Assembly (NCBI RefSeq): GCF_026891035.1
Contig: NZ_JAPTGG010000007.1
Span: 178,418-242,417, forward strand
Source: Dasania phycosphaerae
GTDB lineage: Bacteria > Pseudomonadota > Gammaproteobacteria > Pseudomonadales > Dasaniaceae
Length of the DNA: 64,000 nucleotides
Reading direction: 5' to 3'
In this document: piece after piece, positions 54,680 through 63,128 of the stretch
How positions within the stretch are numbered: the stretch's first letter is position 1
Layout of the letters: each line of letters opens with the position of its first letter
Notes under the pieces: generated by a model
What the model was told of the DNA's origin: nothing
The model's input: the letters and a program-made list of their open reading frames with translations, nothing else
Database searches by the model: none
Made by a program: the position numbers and the translations under genes

Positions 54680-56288
54680 CGACGTCGTCCTTAGGAACTG
54701 TGTTGGGGCGTTTTAAATCCAGTAAAATTTCACGGGCCGCGTTAGCGCCGCAGGCTGAGGATACGCCGCCGCCGGGGTGGCTACCTGAACCGCACATATA
54801 CATACCTTTGGCGGGGCCGCGGTACTGTGAGTAGCCTGGGAAGGGGCGGTTAAACATCAGCTGGTCTAAGGTGAGCTCGCCCTGGAAAATATTACCTTCG
54901 GTTAGCCCTACTTCGTTTTCAATTTCATAGGGGGTGCGTACTTCTTTATGCACAATAAAATCGCGGAAGTTGGGGCTGTACTGGCTGATTTGGTTTATCA
55001 CCGTTTCACCAAAGGCCTCGCGTTTTTCTGGCGTCCAACCGCCTTCAATTTCTGCTGGGCAGTATTGAATAAAACAAGAAACAAAATAGTTACCCGGTGC
55101 GGCGTGAGTTGGGTCCCAAATAGAAGACTGGGTCATTTCAATAAAGGGATCTTCCGACCAGCGGCCGTGCTTCCAATCATCGTAGGCTTTTTCCATGCGG
55201 TCGCGGGTATCCAAAAACTGCATAGAGCCGTTGCGCAACATATGATCTTTGGGCATAGAGGGCCAGTCAGGCATGCCGTTTAAGGCGATGTTGACCTTGC
55301 CTGATGAGCCGCGAATTTTAAAGTTGGTGGCTTTTTTGTGCAGGTCTTCGGGTATGTCTTCCCTGTTCATAATCTTGGTAAAGGTACGTTTAGGATCAAG
55401 ATTAGAAACCACTATGTCTGCGTAAATCTCGTTGCCATTTTCTAAGGCGACACCGCGGGCTTTGTTGTTTTTAACAATGATTTTATCCACCGGCGCATTT
55501 GTCATAATCTCACCGCCGTGCTCTTTAAGGGCGCTGGCGATGGCATTGGAGATAGCACCCATACCACCACGGGCCAAGCCCCATGCACCTACCGCGCCGT
55601 CTACGTCACCCATTACATGGTGCAGTAATACATAGGCGGTGCCCGGTGAGTACACGCCCAGTGCGGTGCCGATAATGCTGGAGGTGGCTAAGGTGGTTTT
55701 AATCAGTTCGTTTTCAAAGTATTCATCCAAAAAGTCACCGCAGCTCATAGTCATAAAGCGGATAAATTCGCAAATATCTTTTTCGCTCATGTCTAAAAAC
55801 TTTTTCGCCATAAAGGCCATTTCGCTGATGTCGCGCGGCTTAAAAGACGTAGGGTCGGCTGGGGTGCGCAACATAAAGTGGCGAATAAACTTTGCGTAGC
55901 GCATCAAGTCGGAATAAAAACGATTGGAAGCATCGGCGTCGCGCTTAGAGTGACGCGCGTACTCACGGTACATCATGGCGTGATCGTGATACTCGGCTAT
56001 GTAATCACCGTTGCGGGCAAAGTTGGTATTGCCGGAATAGGGCACTACCATTAAGCCGTGGCGGGTTAAATCCAAGTCGCGGTGTATGGATTGGCGCAGC
56101 AGGCTACACACATAGGAGCAGTTTGAATAAATCCAGCCCGGGTGTAGCTCGCGGCTTACCGCGGCGCCGCCTATATAGTCATTTTTTTCTACCACCAACA
56201 CGTTCAAGCCAGACTTGGCGAGATACGCGGCATTGGTTAGGCCGTTGTGGCCAGCTCCAATAACAATGGCATCATATTTTTTAGCCAT
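54672..56288 (-). CDS. FAD-dependent oxidoreductase A2 (PYROXD2/CrtI-like)
   Basis: A 538-aa flavoprotein paralogous to A1 (36736; 539 aa). The motif is IVIGAGHNGLTNAAYLAKSG, then YIGGAAVSRELH and SNCSYVCSLLR; the C-terminal motif is GMYMCGSGSHPGGGVSSACG. I use ATG 56288: it matches A1 and has GAGGAAG upstream, whereas the longer frame to 56453 would run into the divergent AraC-2 gene. First gene of the A2-B2-T2 operon, overlapping B2 by 8 bp. Regulation is probably by AraC-2 across the 120-bp divergent spacer. Confidence 0.88.
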   Translation of the reverse strand: MAKKYDAIVIGAGHNGLTNAAYLAKSGLNVLVVEKNDYIGGAAVSRELHPGWIYSNCSYVCSLLRQSIHRDLDLTRHGLMVVPYSGNTNFARNGDYIAEYHDHAMMYREYARHSKRDADASNRFYSDLMRYAKFIRHFMLRTPADPTSFKPRDISEMAFMAKKFLDMSEKDICEFIRFMTMSCGDFLDEYFENELIKTTLATSSIIGTALGVYSPGTAYVLLHHVMGDVDGAVGAWGLARGGMGAISNAIASALKEHGGEIMTNAPVDKIIVKNNKARGVALENGNEIYADIVVSNLDPKRTFTKIMNREDIPEDLHKKATNFKIRGSSGKVNIALNGMPDWPSMPKDHMLRNGSMQFLDTRDRMEKAYDDWKHGRWSEDPFIEMTQSSIWDPTHAAPGNYFVSCFIQYCPAEIEGGWTPEKREAFGETVINQISQYSPNFRDFIVHKEVRTPYEIENEVGLTEGNIFQGELTLDQLMFNRPFPGYSQYRGPAKGMYMCGSGSHPGGGVSSACGANAAREILLDLKRPNTVPKDDVDE

Positions 56289-56408
56289 GGGATGTGATCT
56301 TCCTCTTCTTGTTTGATGTTTGAGCAAAGCATACGCAATCAAATCTGGCTTATGCAGAGCGCATAGTGGACAATGAGGGGATATAAAGGGACATAAAGGA
56401 GGCCGAAA
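56289..56408. promoter_or_regulatory. Divergent promoter region, A2 operon / AraC-2
   Basis: A 120-bp spacer that must drive both the leftward A2-B2-T2 operon and AraC-2. AAAGGAGG near 56396-56403 is the AraC-2 ribosome binding site. No repeat clear enough to be called an AraC operator was seen. Confidence 0.5.
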
Positions 56409-57458
56409 ATGACCCGCTCCAAACCACAACCCGCCGTGACTGAGCAAAAACAACTACTGCACAGTCATGAAATTCAGCTACTTATTGCCGAACTGGTGCA
56501 GCAGCAAGCCGTGCCCTTAGAGTTGATACTAGAAGATACCGGAGTAAGTGCCAGAGCCTTGGAGAATCCCTCTTTAAGGCTGACCCTAGAACAGGAGCTG
56601 GCGCTGTATAAGCGTATTGCTAGCCTTAATACCAACCCCTTGTTAGCGCATAGAACAGGGGTAAAGCTGGGCCTGCCTAATTACGGTATTTTGGGTTATG
56701 CCATGGTGGCTTCACCCACTTTGCGCGACGCCTTGCAGCTAATGGTAGAGTTTGCTCCCTTGGTGAGCTGGGCTGCGCACAGTGTGTTGACTCAGGAAAG
56801 CTACCGTGGCGAGGCCTGCCTGTGCCTGACCATACATCCCACGCCCTCCGACGAGCGCACGTCGGTATTAGAGGTAGAGAGCACCTTTGCCTCTTTGCAA
56901 ACAGTGTTTAATGAGTTGGTGGCCGAGCGGGTTAGCTTTAACCGGGTGACCTACAGCCACCCTTGCCCAGTGCCCGATAGCCAGCCCTATGAAGAATTGT
57001 TCCAGTGCCCGGTAGATTTTTCTCAGCCCAAAAATAGCCTCTACCTGAGCAAAGCCCTATTGGCGCGGCGGCTGCCGCATGCCCAGCCCGAGCACGCTAG
57101 CCTATTAAAGGATTTATGCGCTGAGACACTGATTAGCCTACGCCAGGATAGGGGGCTGGTAGCGGCAATTAAGGCCTATATAGATGGCTATGAGCAAGGT
57201 GTACCCAGCCTGGATGAAACAGCCCAGTACTTTCATCAATCCTCTCGCACCCTGCGGCGGCATCTGCAGGCTCAGGGGCTATCCTTTAGAGGCTTGATTG
57301 ATGAGGCGCGCTATAGCTCGGCCAAACGCTACCTTAGCTCTACCAATTTAACAGTAGAAATTATAGGAAAAACATTAGGTTACGCTGATGTGCGCAGTTT
57401 TCGCACAGCCTTTAAGCGCTGGTCGGGGATGTCGCCAGCTGCCTACCGCGGGCGTTAG
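56409..57458 (+). CDS. AraC-family regulator with arabinose-binding-like N-domain (AraC-2)
   Basis: A 349-aa regulator: N-terminal ligand domain (about 20-215; LPNYGILGYAMVASPTLRDA is characteristic) and C-terminal AraC double HTH (about 245-347; YFHQSSRTLRRHLQAQGLSF, then KTLGYADVRSFRTAFKRWSG). Strong RBS AAAGGAGG. It stands between the A2-B2-T2 operon (divergent) and the Rieske 3 gene (126 bp downstream, same strand), and could control both. Same architecture as AraC-1 at 48268. Confidence 0.92.
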   Translation: MTRSKPQPAVTEQKQLLHSHEIQLLIAELVQQQAVPLELILEDTGVSARALENPSLRLTLEQELALYKRIASLNTNPLLAHRTGVKLGLPNYGILGYAMVASPTLRDALQLMVEFAPLVSWAAHSVLTQESYRGEACLCLTIHPTPSDERTSVLEVESTFASLQTVFNELVAERVSFNRVTYSHPCPVPDSQPYEELFQCPVDFSQPKNSLYLSKALLARRLPHAQPEHASLLKDLCAETLISLRQDRGLVAAIKAYIDGYEQGVPSLDETAQYFHQSSRTLRRHLQAQGLSFRGLIDEARYSSAKRYLSSTNLTVEIIGKTLGYADVRSFRTAFKRWSGMSPAAYRGR

Positions 57459-57583
57459 AAACAGTATTGTGATAACTGGCATTAAATGATCGTACAGAAA
57501 ACTATATACGTATTTAAATTGCTGTAGTATAGTTTTTCACCAGATATAAAGAGCTAATAGCAGCCGTTTAACTAAGGTGAGTG

Positions 57584-58843
57584 ATGATGAAATTTATAGC
57601 GACTGATGTAACCGATTCCAAAGATAAAATGAAGGCCATGGTAGCCGAGCAATTAAAAAAGAAAGGCTTTGCTATCAACCCGTATTTTTATCGCTCGCAT
57701 GTGACCTACCAGGCTGAGCTGGAAAACATATTGTTTAAAAGCTGGCTCTATGCCGGGCATATCAGCCAAATCCCCAATAATGGTGATTACTTTTTATTTG
57801 AGTTGGCGGAAGACTCCATCATTATCAGCCGCGACCAAAATGGTGAAGTGCAGGCACTCATGAACATTTGCCGTCACCGTGGTGCTCGCGTTTGTGAAGA
57901 GCACAGCGGCAACCGTAAAACTTTTGTTTGCCCCTATCACGGCTGGGTATTTAACACCGACGGTTCTCTAAAAATGGCTAGAGCCATGGAAATGAAAGAA
58001 GGCTTTGACCCTAAAGATTACGGCCTTAAAAAAGCGAGGCTGGAAATTTTTGAAGGCCTGATTTTTGTTAACACCGACCCCAATGCCGCCGACTTTAAAG
58101 CGCCTTTAGAAAAACTGCGGGTGCCGCTATCGGCCTACGATTTACCTAACGCTAAAATCGCTCACAGCCACACCTATAAAATTGATGCTAATTGGAAGCT
58201 GGCAATAGAAAACTATCAAGAGTGTTATCACTGTGCGACCTCCCACAGGCAATATGCCAAGCTACACAGCTTAAAGGATTTAGAAGAAAAATCAGCGCCT
58301 ATTAACGAGGCCATGCATGCGCGCTCAGAAGCAATGACAGGCTTACCCGGCTTAACGGTAGATTTTTATGAAGCCTGTAATTATGCCAACGGTTTTGGCG
58401 CTGACGTTTATCACAGCCGTTACGCTCTATATGATGATTTTAAAACCGGCAGTCGCGATGGCCAGCCCGTGGCACCCTTAATGGGCAGCTTTAAAGGCTA
58501 CGATGGCGGCGCCGGTGATTTTCAAATGGGGCCGCTGTGCTTTATGTTGAATTATCCCGATCACTGTGTGTTGTATCGTTTTACTCCCCGTGGCTTAACC
58601 CAAACCGATTTAGAGGTAGTTTGGTTTGTGAAAGGTGATGCCGTAGAGGGCAAAGACTACGATAAAGATGAGGTCACTTACCTGTGGCATCACACCACCC
58701 TGGAAGACGAGTATATTATTACGCGCAACAGCGAGGGGGTGAACTCACACTTCTTTGAACCAGGGCCTTATCACCCCGAGTTTGAAGAACCCTGCATAGA
58801 ATTTATTGACTGGTATTTAACAACCCTGCATCAATCAGCGTAA
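57584..58843 (+). CDS. Rieske non-haem iron oxygenase 3 (quaternary-amine type)
   Basis: Terminal oxygenase of about 419 aa. The Rieske ligands are CRHRGARVC and CPYHGWVF. The iron site reads ENYQECYHCATSH: E213, H216, H221 counted from ATG 57584. This is the E-x2-H-x4-H pattern of betaine-type oxygenases. Start could be GTG 57581, ATG 57584 or ATG 57587; AAGG upstream best suits the ATGs. It is longer than Rieske 2, with an insertion around residues 240-300. It follows AraC-2 and is opposite the A2-B2-T2 operon. No dedicated reductase is adjacent. Confidence 0.9.
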   Translation: MMKFIATDVTDSKDKMKAMVAEQLKKKGFAINPYFYRSHVTYQAELENILFKSWLYAGHISQIPNNGDYFLFELAEDSIIISRDQNGEVQALMNICRHRGARVCEEHSGNRKTFVCPYHGWVFNTDGSLKMARAMEMKEGFDPKDYGLKKARLEIFEGLIFVNTDPNAADFKAPLEKLRVPLSAYDLPNAKIAHSHTYKIDANWKLAIENYQECYHCATSHRQYAKLHSLKDLEEKSAPINEAMHARSEAMTGLPGLTVDFYEACNYANGFGADVYHSRYALYDDFKTGSRDGQPVAPLMGSFKGYDGGAGDFQMGPLCFMLNYPDHCVLYRFTPRGLTQTDLEVVWFVKGDAVEGKDYDKDEVTYLWHHTTLEDEYIITRNSEGVNSHFFEPGPYHPEFEEPCIEFIDWYLTTLHQSA

Positions 58844-58864
58844 GTTATTAGCAGTATCAATTTT

Positions 58865-58887
58865 AAGCCCGCCTTTGCGCGGGCTTT
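58865..58887 (+). terminator. Hairpin terminator after Rieske 3
   Basis: AAGCCCGC / GCGGGCTT 8-bp stem with a 6-nt loop; only a short T run (TTT) follows, so termination may be partial and allow readthrough to the amidotransferase gene. Confidence 0.65.
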
Positions 58888-58990
58888 GCTATTACAGGCC
58901 AGTAAAGCTGGCGGAAAATGCTTGTGAAAAAATACGCAACAGCTAGGCTGTAATCAGCCTATTAGTTAAAAGTCATTATTGAGGTAAGTT

Positions 58991-59701
58991 TTGAAAAAAG
59001 AAGTACTTATTTTTTTGCATATGAATGACGAGCACCCCGGTTATATTGCCGATTTTCTCGCGGCCAACAATATTCCCTATAGAGTCATACGCAGTTATAA
59101 CAACGAGCTGATACCGCAATTAGACGACAGCATGGCAGGCCTGGTATTTATGGGCGGTATAATGAGTGCCAATGATGACTTGCCCTGGATAAAACAAGAG
59201 CTGCGCTTAATTGAGCAGGCACTGGCTGCGGATGTGCCACTATTAGGGCATTGTTTGGGAGGGCAGCTAATTAGTAAAGTTTTAGGTCAAAGTATTAGTA
59301 AAAGCCCTGTTGCCGAAGTGGGCTGGCATAGGTGCCAAACACAGGATAACGCCATTGCTAAAGAGTGGTTAGGCGATTTAGATAATTTCCAAATGTTTCA
59401 CTGGCATTACGAAACCTTTTCTATACCTGAGCAAGCTACCCATATTTTTGCTACGCCACATTGTCGCAATCAGGCTTATGTTTACCGTGATAATGTATTG
59501 GCTATGCAATGTCATGTAGAGATGACAGCGCCTTTAGTGGTGTCGTGGGTAGACTCTTGGCCTGAAGGCTTGGTTAACGTGAGTGATAGTGAGCAAAATA
59601 TCATGCAAATAAAAGCGGATTTAAGCACTAAGATCGCGGAGATTAATATTGTGGCCGAGCAACTTTATAGCCGCTGGATACAGTCTTTAAAATCTTACTG
59701 A
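58991..59701 (+). CDS. Class I glutamine amidotransferase-like protein
   Basis: A 236-aa GATase1 domain protein. The nucleophile elbow GHCLGGQ places Cys88, and FHWHYETF with later AMQCHVEM supplies the conserved histidine region. It is a stand-alone domain without a synthetase partner, like YfeJ-type or gamma-glutamyl hydrolase-type proteins. Start is TTG 58991 with GAGG 6 nt upstream. It lies 52 bp before the aminotransferase 3 ATG. In this setting it could release an amine or acid from a gamma-glutamyl conjugate made by the ligase at 41198 (inference, not shown). Confidence 0.88.
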   Translation: MKKEVLIFLHMNDEHPGYIADFLAANNIPYRVIRSYNNELIPQLDDSMAGLVFMGGIMSANDDLPWIKQELRLIEQALAADVPLLGHCLGGQLISKVLGQSISKSPVAEVGWHRCQTQDNAIAKEWLGDLDNFQMFHWHYETFSIPEQATHIFATPHCRNQAYVYRDNVLAMQCHVEMTAPLVVSWVDSWPEGLVNVSDSEQNIMQIKADLSTKIAEINIVAEQLYSRWIQSLKSY

Positions 59702-59753
59702 TGCAGCGCTTGCAGTCTTACACCCAACAAATTAAACATTAGTGAGAACAGTG

Positions 59754-61139
59754 ATGAGTAAAAATAGAGATTTATTTAACAAACATTTATTACACCCCTG
59801 GGGTAACCTGCCCGAGTTAGGCGAAGATGAATCCATCTCGGTAATAGTAAAAGGCGAAGGTGCTTATATTTACGATGAAGAGGGTAATAAGTTACTGGAT
59901 GGCCCTGCCGGTATGTGGTGTATGCAAACCGGCTATGGCCGTAAAGAAATTGCCGATGCCATAGCAAAGCAGGTGATGGAGCTGGGCTATGCGACCTCGT
60001 TTACCGTGACTAACCCTGTGGAGGCAGAATTAGCACAACGTATAGCCTCACAAACACCCGGAGATTTAAACCGCATCTTTTTTACTACCGGTGGCTCTAC
60101 AGCGGTAGATTCGGCCTTACGTTTATGCCAGTTGGCTAATAATATTAAAGGCCAGCCACAGCGTAAGCATATTCTTACCCGCGAGAAAGCCTATCATGGC
60201 AGCACATTTTTAGGTGCCTCGGTCACGGGTAAAGAGCGCGATAAATCTGCCATGGATGTGTATCAAGATTATGTGCATTTTTTAAGTGTGCCCTGCCAAT
60301 ATCACCACCCCGATTTTGATTCGGAAGCAGACTTTTGTGATTTTCTAATCCAAGAGTTAGAAGACAAAATCGCCGAGCTAGGCCCTGAGAACGTGATGTG
60401 CATGATAGCCGAGCCGGTATTGGGTTCGGGTGGCGTGGTGGTGCCTCCGGCCGATTATAATCGTCGCTGTTGTGAAACCGTACAAAAGCATGGCATTTAT
60501 TATATTGCCGATGAAGTGGTTACCGCCTTTGGCCGCTTGGGCCATTGGTTTGCCTCAGAGAAAGTATTTAATACCAGCCCAGATATTATTACGTTTGCCA
60601 AGGGTATTACCTCCGGCTATGTACCCTTAGGAGGCTATGCCGTTTCGGATAAATTTATGGAGGCAATCAGTGGCGACAATGCCAAGGGGCGTATTTATTC
60701 TAATGGTTATACCTGGTCTGGCGCACCTGTGCCCTGTGCCGCGGCATTAGCCAGCTGGGATATTATTGAGAATGAAAAAATTCTTGATAATGTGCATGAA
60801 GTTGGCCCGTATTTTCAAGAGCAATTACGCACTTTAAAAGATATACCTTTAGTCGGTGATGTGCGCGGCATAGGCATGATGGCCGCAGTAGAAATGACCT
60901 TGCAAGGTCACACCGGCAGCCGTGAAGATTTATTAGCAAAAGATTATGCCATAGGCGCTATGGTGGATGATTACTGCCACCAGTTTGGCTTGTTAGTGCG
61001 GCCTTTTATTAATGTTTGCATTATGTCGCCGCCGTTAATCTTAACCAAGGCACAGGTGGATGATTTGGTGTTAGCTATGCGCAAGGCCTTAGAGCTAACT
61101 TTAAATGATTTGCGCGAGCAGGGTATTTGGGTGGATTAA
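59754..61139 (+). CDS. Class III PLP aminotransferase 3
   Basis: A 461-aa class III aminotransferase, more distant from aminotransferases 1 and 2 than they are from each other. Motifs: LLDGPAGMWCMQTGYG, REKAYHGSTFLGAS, DEVVTAFGRLGHWF and ITFAKGITSGYVPL with the PLP lysine at about residue 283. ATG 59754 is preferred over GTG 59742. It follows the amidotransferase on the same strand and ends in a strong terminator. Likely acts on an omega-amino compound produced by Rieske 3 and neighbours. Confidence 0.92.
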   Translation: MSKNRDLFNKHLLHPWGNLPELGEDESISVIVKGEGAYIYDEEGNKLLDGPAGMWCMQTGYGRKEIADAIAKQVMELGYATSFTVTNPVEAELAQRIASQTPGDLNRIFFTTGGSTAVDSALRLCQLANNIKGQPQRKHILTREKAYHGSTFLGASVTGKERDKSAMDVYQDYVHFLSVPCQYHHPDFDSEADFCDFLIQELEDKIAELGPENVMCMIAEPVLGSGGVVVPPADYNRRCCETVQKHGIYYIADEVVTAFGRLGHWFASEKVFNTSPDIITFAKGITSGYVPLGGYAVSDKFMEAISGDNAKGRIYSNGYTWSGAPVPCAAALASWDIIENEKILDNVHEVGPYFQEQLRTLKDIPLVGDVRGIGMMAAVEMTLQGHTGSREDLLAKDYAIGAMVDDYCHQFGLLVRPFINVCIMSPPLILTKAQVDDLVLAMRKALELTLNDLREQGIWVD

Positions 61140-61178
61140 GCGCTAGTGCTTGAGGGTATAGTTTTACGATTAAGATCT

Positions 61179-61209
61179 GCCGGTACTTTATTAAGTGCCG
61201 GCATTTTTT
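61179..61209 (+). terminator. Terminator after aminotransferase 3
   Basis: A 10-bp stem GCCGGTACTT / AAGTGCCGGC (one G-U pair), TATT loop, then A and six T. Confidence 0.92.
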
Positions 61210-61233
61210 ATCGCCCAAATTGGCTATACACAT

Positions 61234-61647
61234 TTATAAATGCATTTCACCGGCGCGTTCGGGCTGGTAGAGCACTTCAATAATTTCCACTTGCAGTTGG
61301 CCGCCGCCTGGCTTGGGCCATTGTATTTGATCGCCTTCAGCTAAACCTAACAGGGCGCTGCCTACTGGGGCGAGTATTGAGATTTTACCCTGTTGGCCAT
61401 CACTGTCTTGCGGGTAAACCAGAGTCAGCGAAAACTCTTTGTTAGACGACGCCACTTTAAATCTAACGGTAGAGTTCATAGTGACTATGTTGCTAGGCAT
61501 GTCCTCTGGGGCAAGGATTTCGGCGCGTGCCAACTCGTCGACTAAATCATCAATGCCTGGGGCGGTGTCTTGCTTCATGTTGTCTATCATTTTTTCTAAA
61601 CGTGATAGGTCTAAAGATGAAACAGTGATTTTAGGTTTGGTGTCCAT
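61234..61647 (-). CDS. rnk: Regulator of nucleoside diphosphate kinase
   Basis: A 137-aa Rnk protein: N-terminal coiled segment (about 8-50; SSLDLSRLEKMIDNMKQD) and a C-terminal GreA/GreB-like domain (KISILAPVGSALLGLAEGDQ is the hallmark). It binds RNA polymerase like GreA relatives and affects nucleoside diphosphate kinase levels. ATG 61647 is used, with AGGAA upstream; this gives nearly the 136 aa of the Escherichia coli protein, whereas TTG 61662 would not have an RBS. A lone gene, convergent with aminotransferase 3. It marks the return to ordinary genome content. Confidence 0.9.
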   Translation of the reverse strand: MDTKPKITVSSLDLSRLEKMIDNMKQDTAPGIDDLVDELARAEILAPEDMPSNIVTMNSTVRFKVASSNKEFSLTLVYPQDSDGQQGKISILAPVGSALLGLAEGDQIQWPKPGGGQLQVEIIEVLYQPERAGEMHL

Positions 61648-61880
61648 GATGTTCCTACTCAATGTGGTGGTTGTTAATCACCCAAGCTTATATGGTTATA
61701 GTGGCTTAGCCAGTTAACCGTGAGCTGTAGCTGAGGCTAAAACAGAACTGGGCTATATTAGCGACAGGCTACAAATTAAGTAGCGAATGTAGCATGTTAG
61801 TTGCTGTTTATTAAGATGATTTCAAATTCAATTATTACGTCGGCAATTGGCTATGGCGGCTGTGAGGTAAACCGCCAGGC

Positions 61881-61912
61881 AAAAAAATACCGGGCTAGCC
61901 CGGTATTTTTTT
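61881..61912. terminator. Bidirectional terminator downstream of bfr
   Basis: A 20-bp perfect palindrome ATACCGGGCTAGCCCGGTAT flanked by an A tract and a T tract, 17 bp beyond the bfr stop. Confidence 0.92.
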
Positions 61913-61928
61913 ATAGGGTGCAGCTTGC

Positions 61929-62399
61929 TTATTTATTGATCATGCTTTGTTGGTAATTTTCTATACCAACCTTGTCGATAAGGCTCAGCTGAGTTTCCAG
62001 CCAGTCTACGTGCTCTTCTTCCGATTCCAGTATGTCTTGCAGCAGGTCGCGGCTAACATAGTCCCTAATGGATTCGCAGTATTCTATGCCATCGCGTAAG
62101 TCGGGTATGGCTTTTAATTCCAGTTTTAAATCGCATTCCAGCATTTCTTTGGTGTTTTCGCCTATAAAGAGTTTGCCTAAGTCTTGTAGGTTGGGCAGCC
62201 CCTCTAAAAATAAAATACGCTCGATAAGCAGATCGGCGTGTTTCATTTCGTCTATAGACTCTTCGTATTCATGGTCGGCCAGCTCTTTTAAGCCCCAATC
62301 CTTGTACATGCGCGAGTGTAAAAAGTACTGGTTAATGGCAACTAGCTCGTTACCTAGAGCTTTATTAAGAAACGTAATGACTTTGGGGTCGCCTTTCAT
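61929..62399 (-). CDS. bfr: Bacterioferritin
   Basis: A 156-aa haem-containing ferritin that stores iron as a 24-mer. All expected ligands are present at the Escherichia coli positions: ferroxidase residues E18, E51, H54, E94, E127 and H130, and the haem methionine M52 (DEMKHAD). FLEGLPNLQDLGKL is identical in character to the family consensus. It is downstream of bfd on the same strand, but a terminator-like hairpin lies between them, so they may be partly independent. Confidence 0.97.
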   Translation of the reverse strand: MKGDPKVITFLNKALGNELVAINQYFLHSRMYKDWGLKELADHEYEESIDEMKHADLLIERILFLEGLPNLQDLGKLFIGENTKEMLECDLKLELKAIPDLRDGIEYCESIRDYVSRDLLQDILESEEEHVDWLETQLSLIDKVGIENYQQSMINK

Positions 62400-62508
62400 G
62401 GTCGCATCCTGTTGGCTGATAAAGTGATAAAAATATCAGTAAAAGTCTGCGCGGAAAGTACGGCTCTGTCAAACAGAGATTGGGAGGTTTACCGTTTAAT
62501 AATTAACA

Positions 62509-62533
62509 ATAAAAATGCGAATACATCGCATTT
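62509..62533 (-). terminator. Terminator-like hairpin after bfd
   Basis: Read leftward: AAATGCGA, TGTAT loop, TCGCATTT followed by TTATT. An 8-bp stem with a modest T tract, 21 bp after the bfd stop. Confidence 0.7.
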
Positions 62534-62553
62534 GTTTTAAGTCTGTATAAGGC

Positions 62554-62757
62554 TTAGCTTACCGCGTAAAACAACTGCTCGTTGTCTACTTGGTTTTGTA
62601 GGCTTTCGTTAAAAATTTCACGGGCGATAATGCCACACTTGCCACACTGCGAGGCCAGATTTAACTCTTTGCGAACTTGGCCAAAGCTTTTGCCGCCATT
62701 GGCCACGGCTTCGCGTATTTGGCTGTCGGTAACGGATTTGCAAAGGCAAATATACAT
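62554..62757 (-). CDS. bfd: Bacterioferritin-associated ferredoxin
   Basis: A 67-aa protein with a 2Fe-2S cluster bound by C4, C6, C38 and C41 (YICLCKSV, then SQCGKC), the unusual C-x-C-x31-C-x2-C pattern of Bfd. It reduces bacterioferritin to mobilise stored iron under iron shortage. A Fur box 138 bp upstream (62895-62909) agrees with that role. Adjacent to bfr in the usual order. Confidence 0.97.
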   Translation of the reverse strand: MYICLCKSVTDSQIREAVANGGKSFGQVRKELNLASQCGKCGIIAREIFNESLQNQVDNEQLFYAVS

Positions 62758-62894
62758 GTGCGTGTCTCTCTAACGGTCTGTAACTAGCGTCTGTAATGTG
62801 CGCTCACCATGGCTGGCTAACGGTGCATTGCCCACAGTGGCTACTAAGCGCTGCTGGGGCAGGGTAGCCGGCAATGTGCTAAAGTTAATCTAAA

Positions 62895-62909
62895 TGAGAA
62901 TCGTTGTCA
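62895..62909 (-). promoter_or_regulatory. Fur box upstream of bfd
   Basis: TGAGAATCGTTGTCA matches the 7-1-7 Fur consensus TGATAAT-N-ATTATCA at 12 of 14 positions. It lies in the 458-bp spacer between bfd and the peroxiredoxin gene. Confidence 0.82.
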
Positions 62910-63093
62910 ATATCATTAAGTGCTTTATTTGGTTAATAAGTAAACGCTAGGTGTGGCAGGCGTATTGATAGTTTTAAACTATTAAGTCGATTTAAAAAAA
63001 TGGGTGGGCTTGGGCGGGCGGGCTGTGTACTATCACAAGCCCTTAGCTAGGCTTGGCAGTGGCGTAAGCCGCTATTGCTGGGTGCAAACTAGC

Positions 63094-63112
63094 CGCTATA
63101 GTCACTGTAGCG
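63094..63112. promoter_or_regulatory. Operator-like palindrome upstream of peroxiredoxin
   Basis: CGCTATAGTCACTGTAGCG, a 19-bp near-perfect palindrome (one mismatched pair plus the centre), 103 bp before the peroxiredoxin start. OxyR or another redox regulator is possible; the match to an OxyR consensus is only partial. Confidence 0.35.
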
Positions 63113-63128
63113 TAATGAAAGGCTGTTA

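Noticed and set aside
36736..56288. Carotenoid biosynthesis, suggested by four phytoene desaturase-like proteins
   Set aside because: No phytoene synthase, GGPP synthase or cyclase is present; the genes are coupled with GcvT-like proteins instead.
54672..56453. Longer 593-aa version of FAD oxidoreductase A2
   Set aside because: The extra N-terminus has no counterpart in A1 and would overlap the AraC-2 coding region; ATG 56288 has an RBS.
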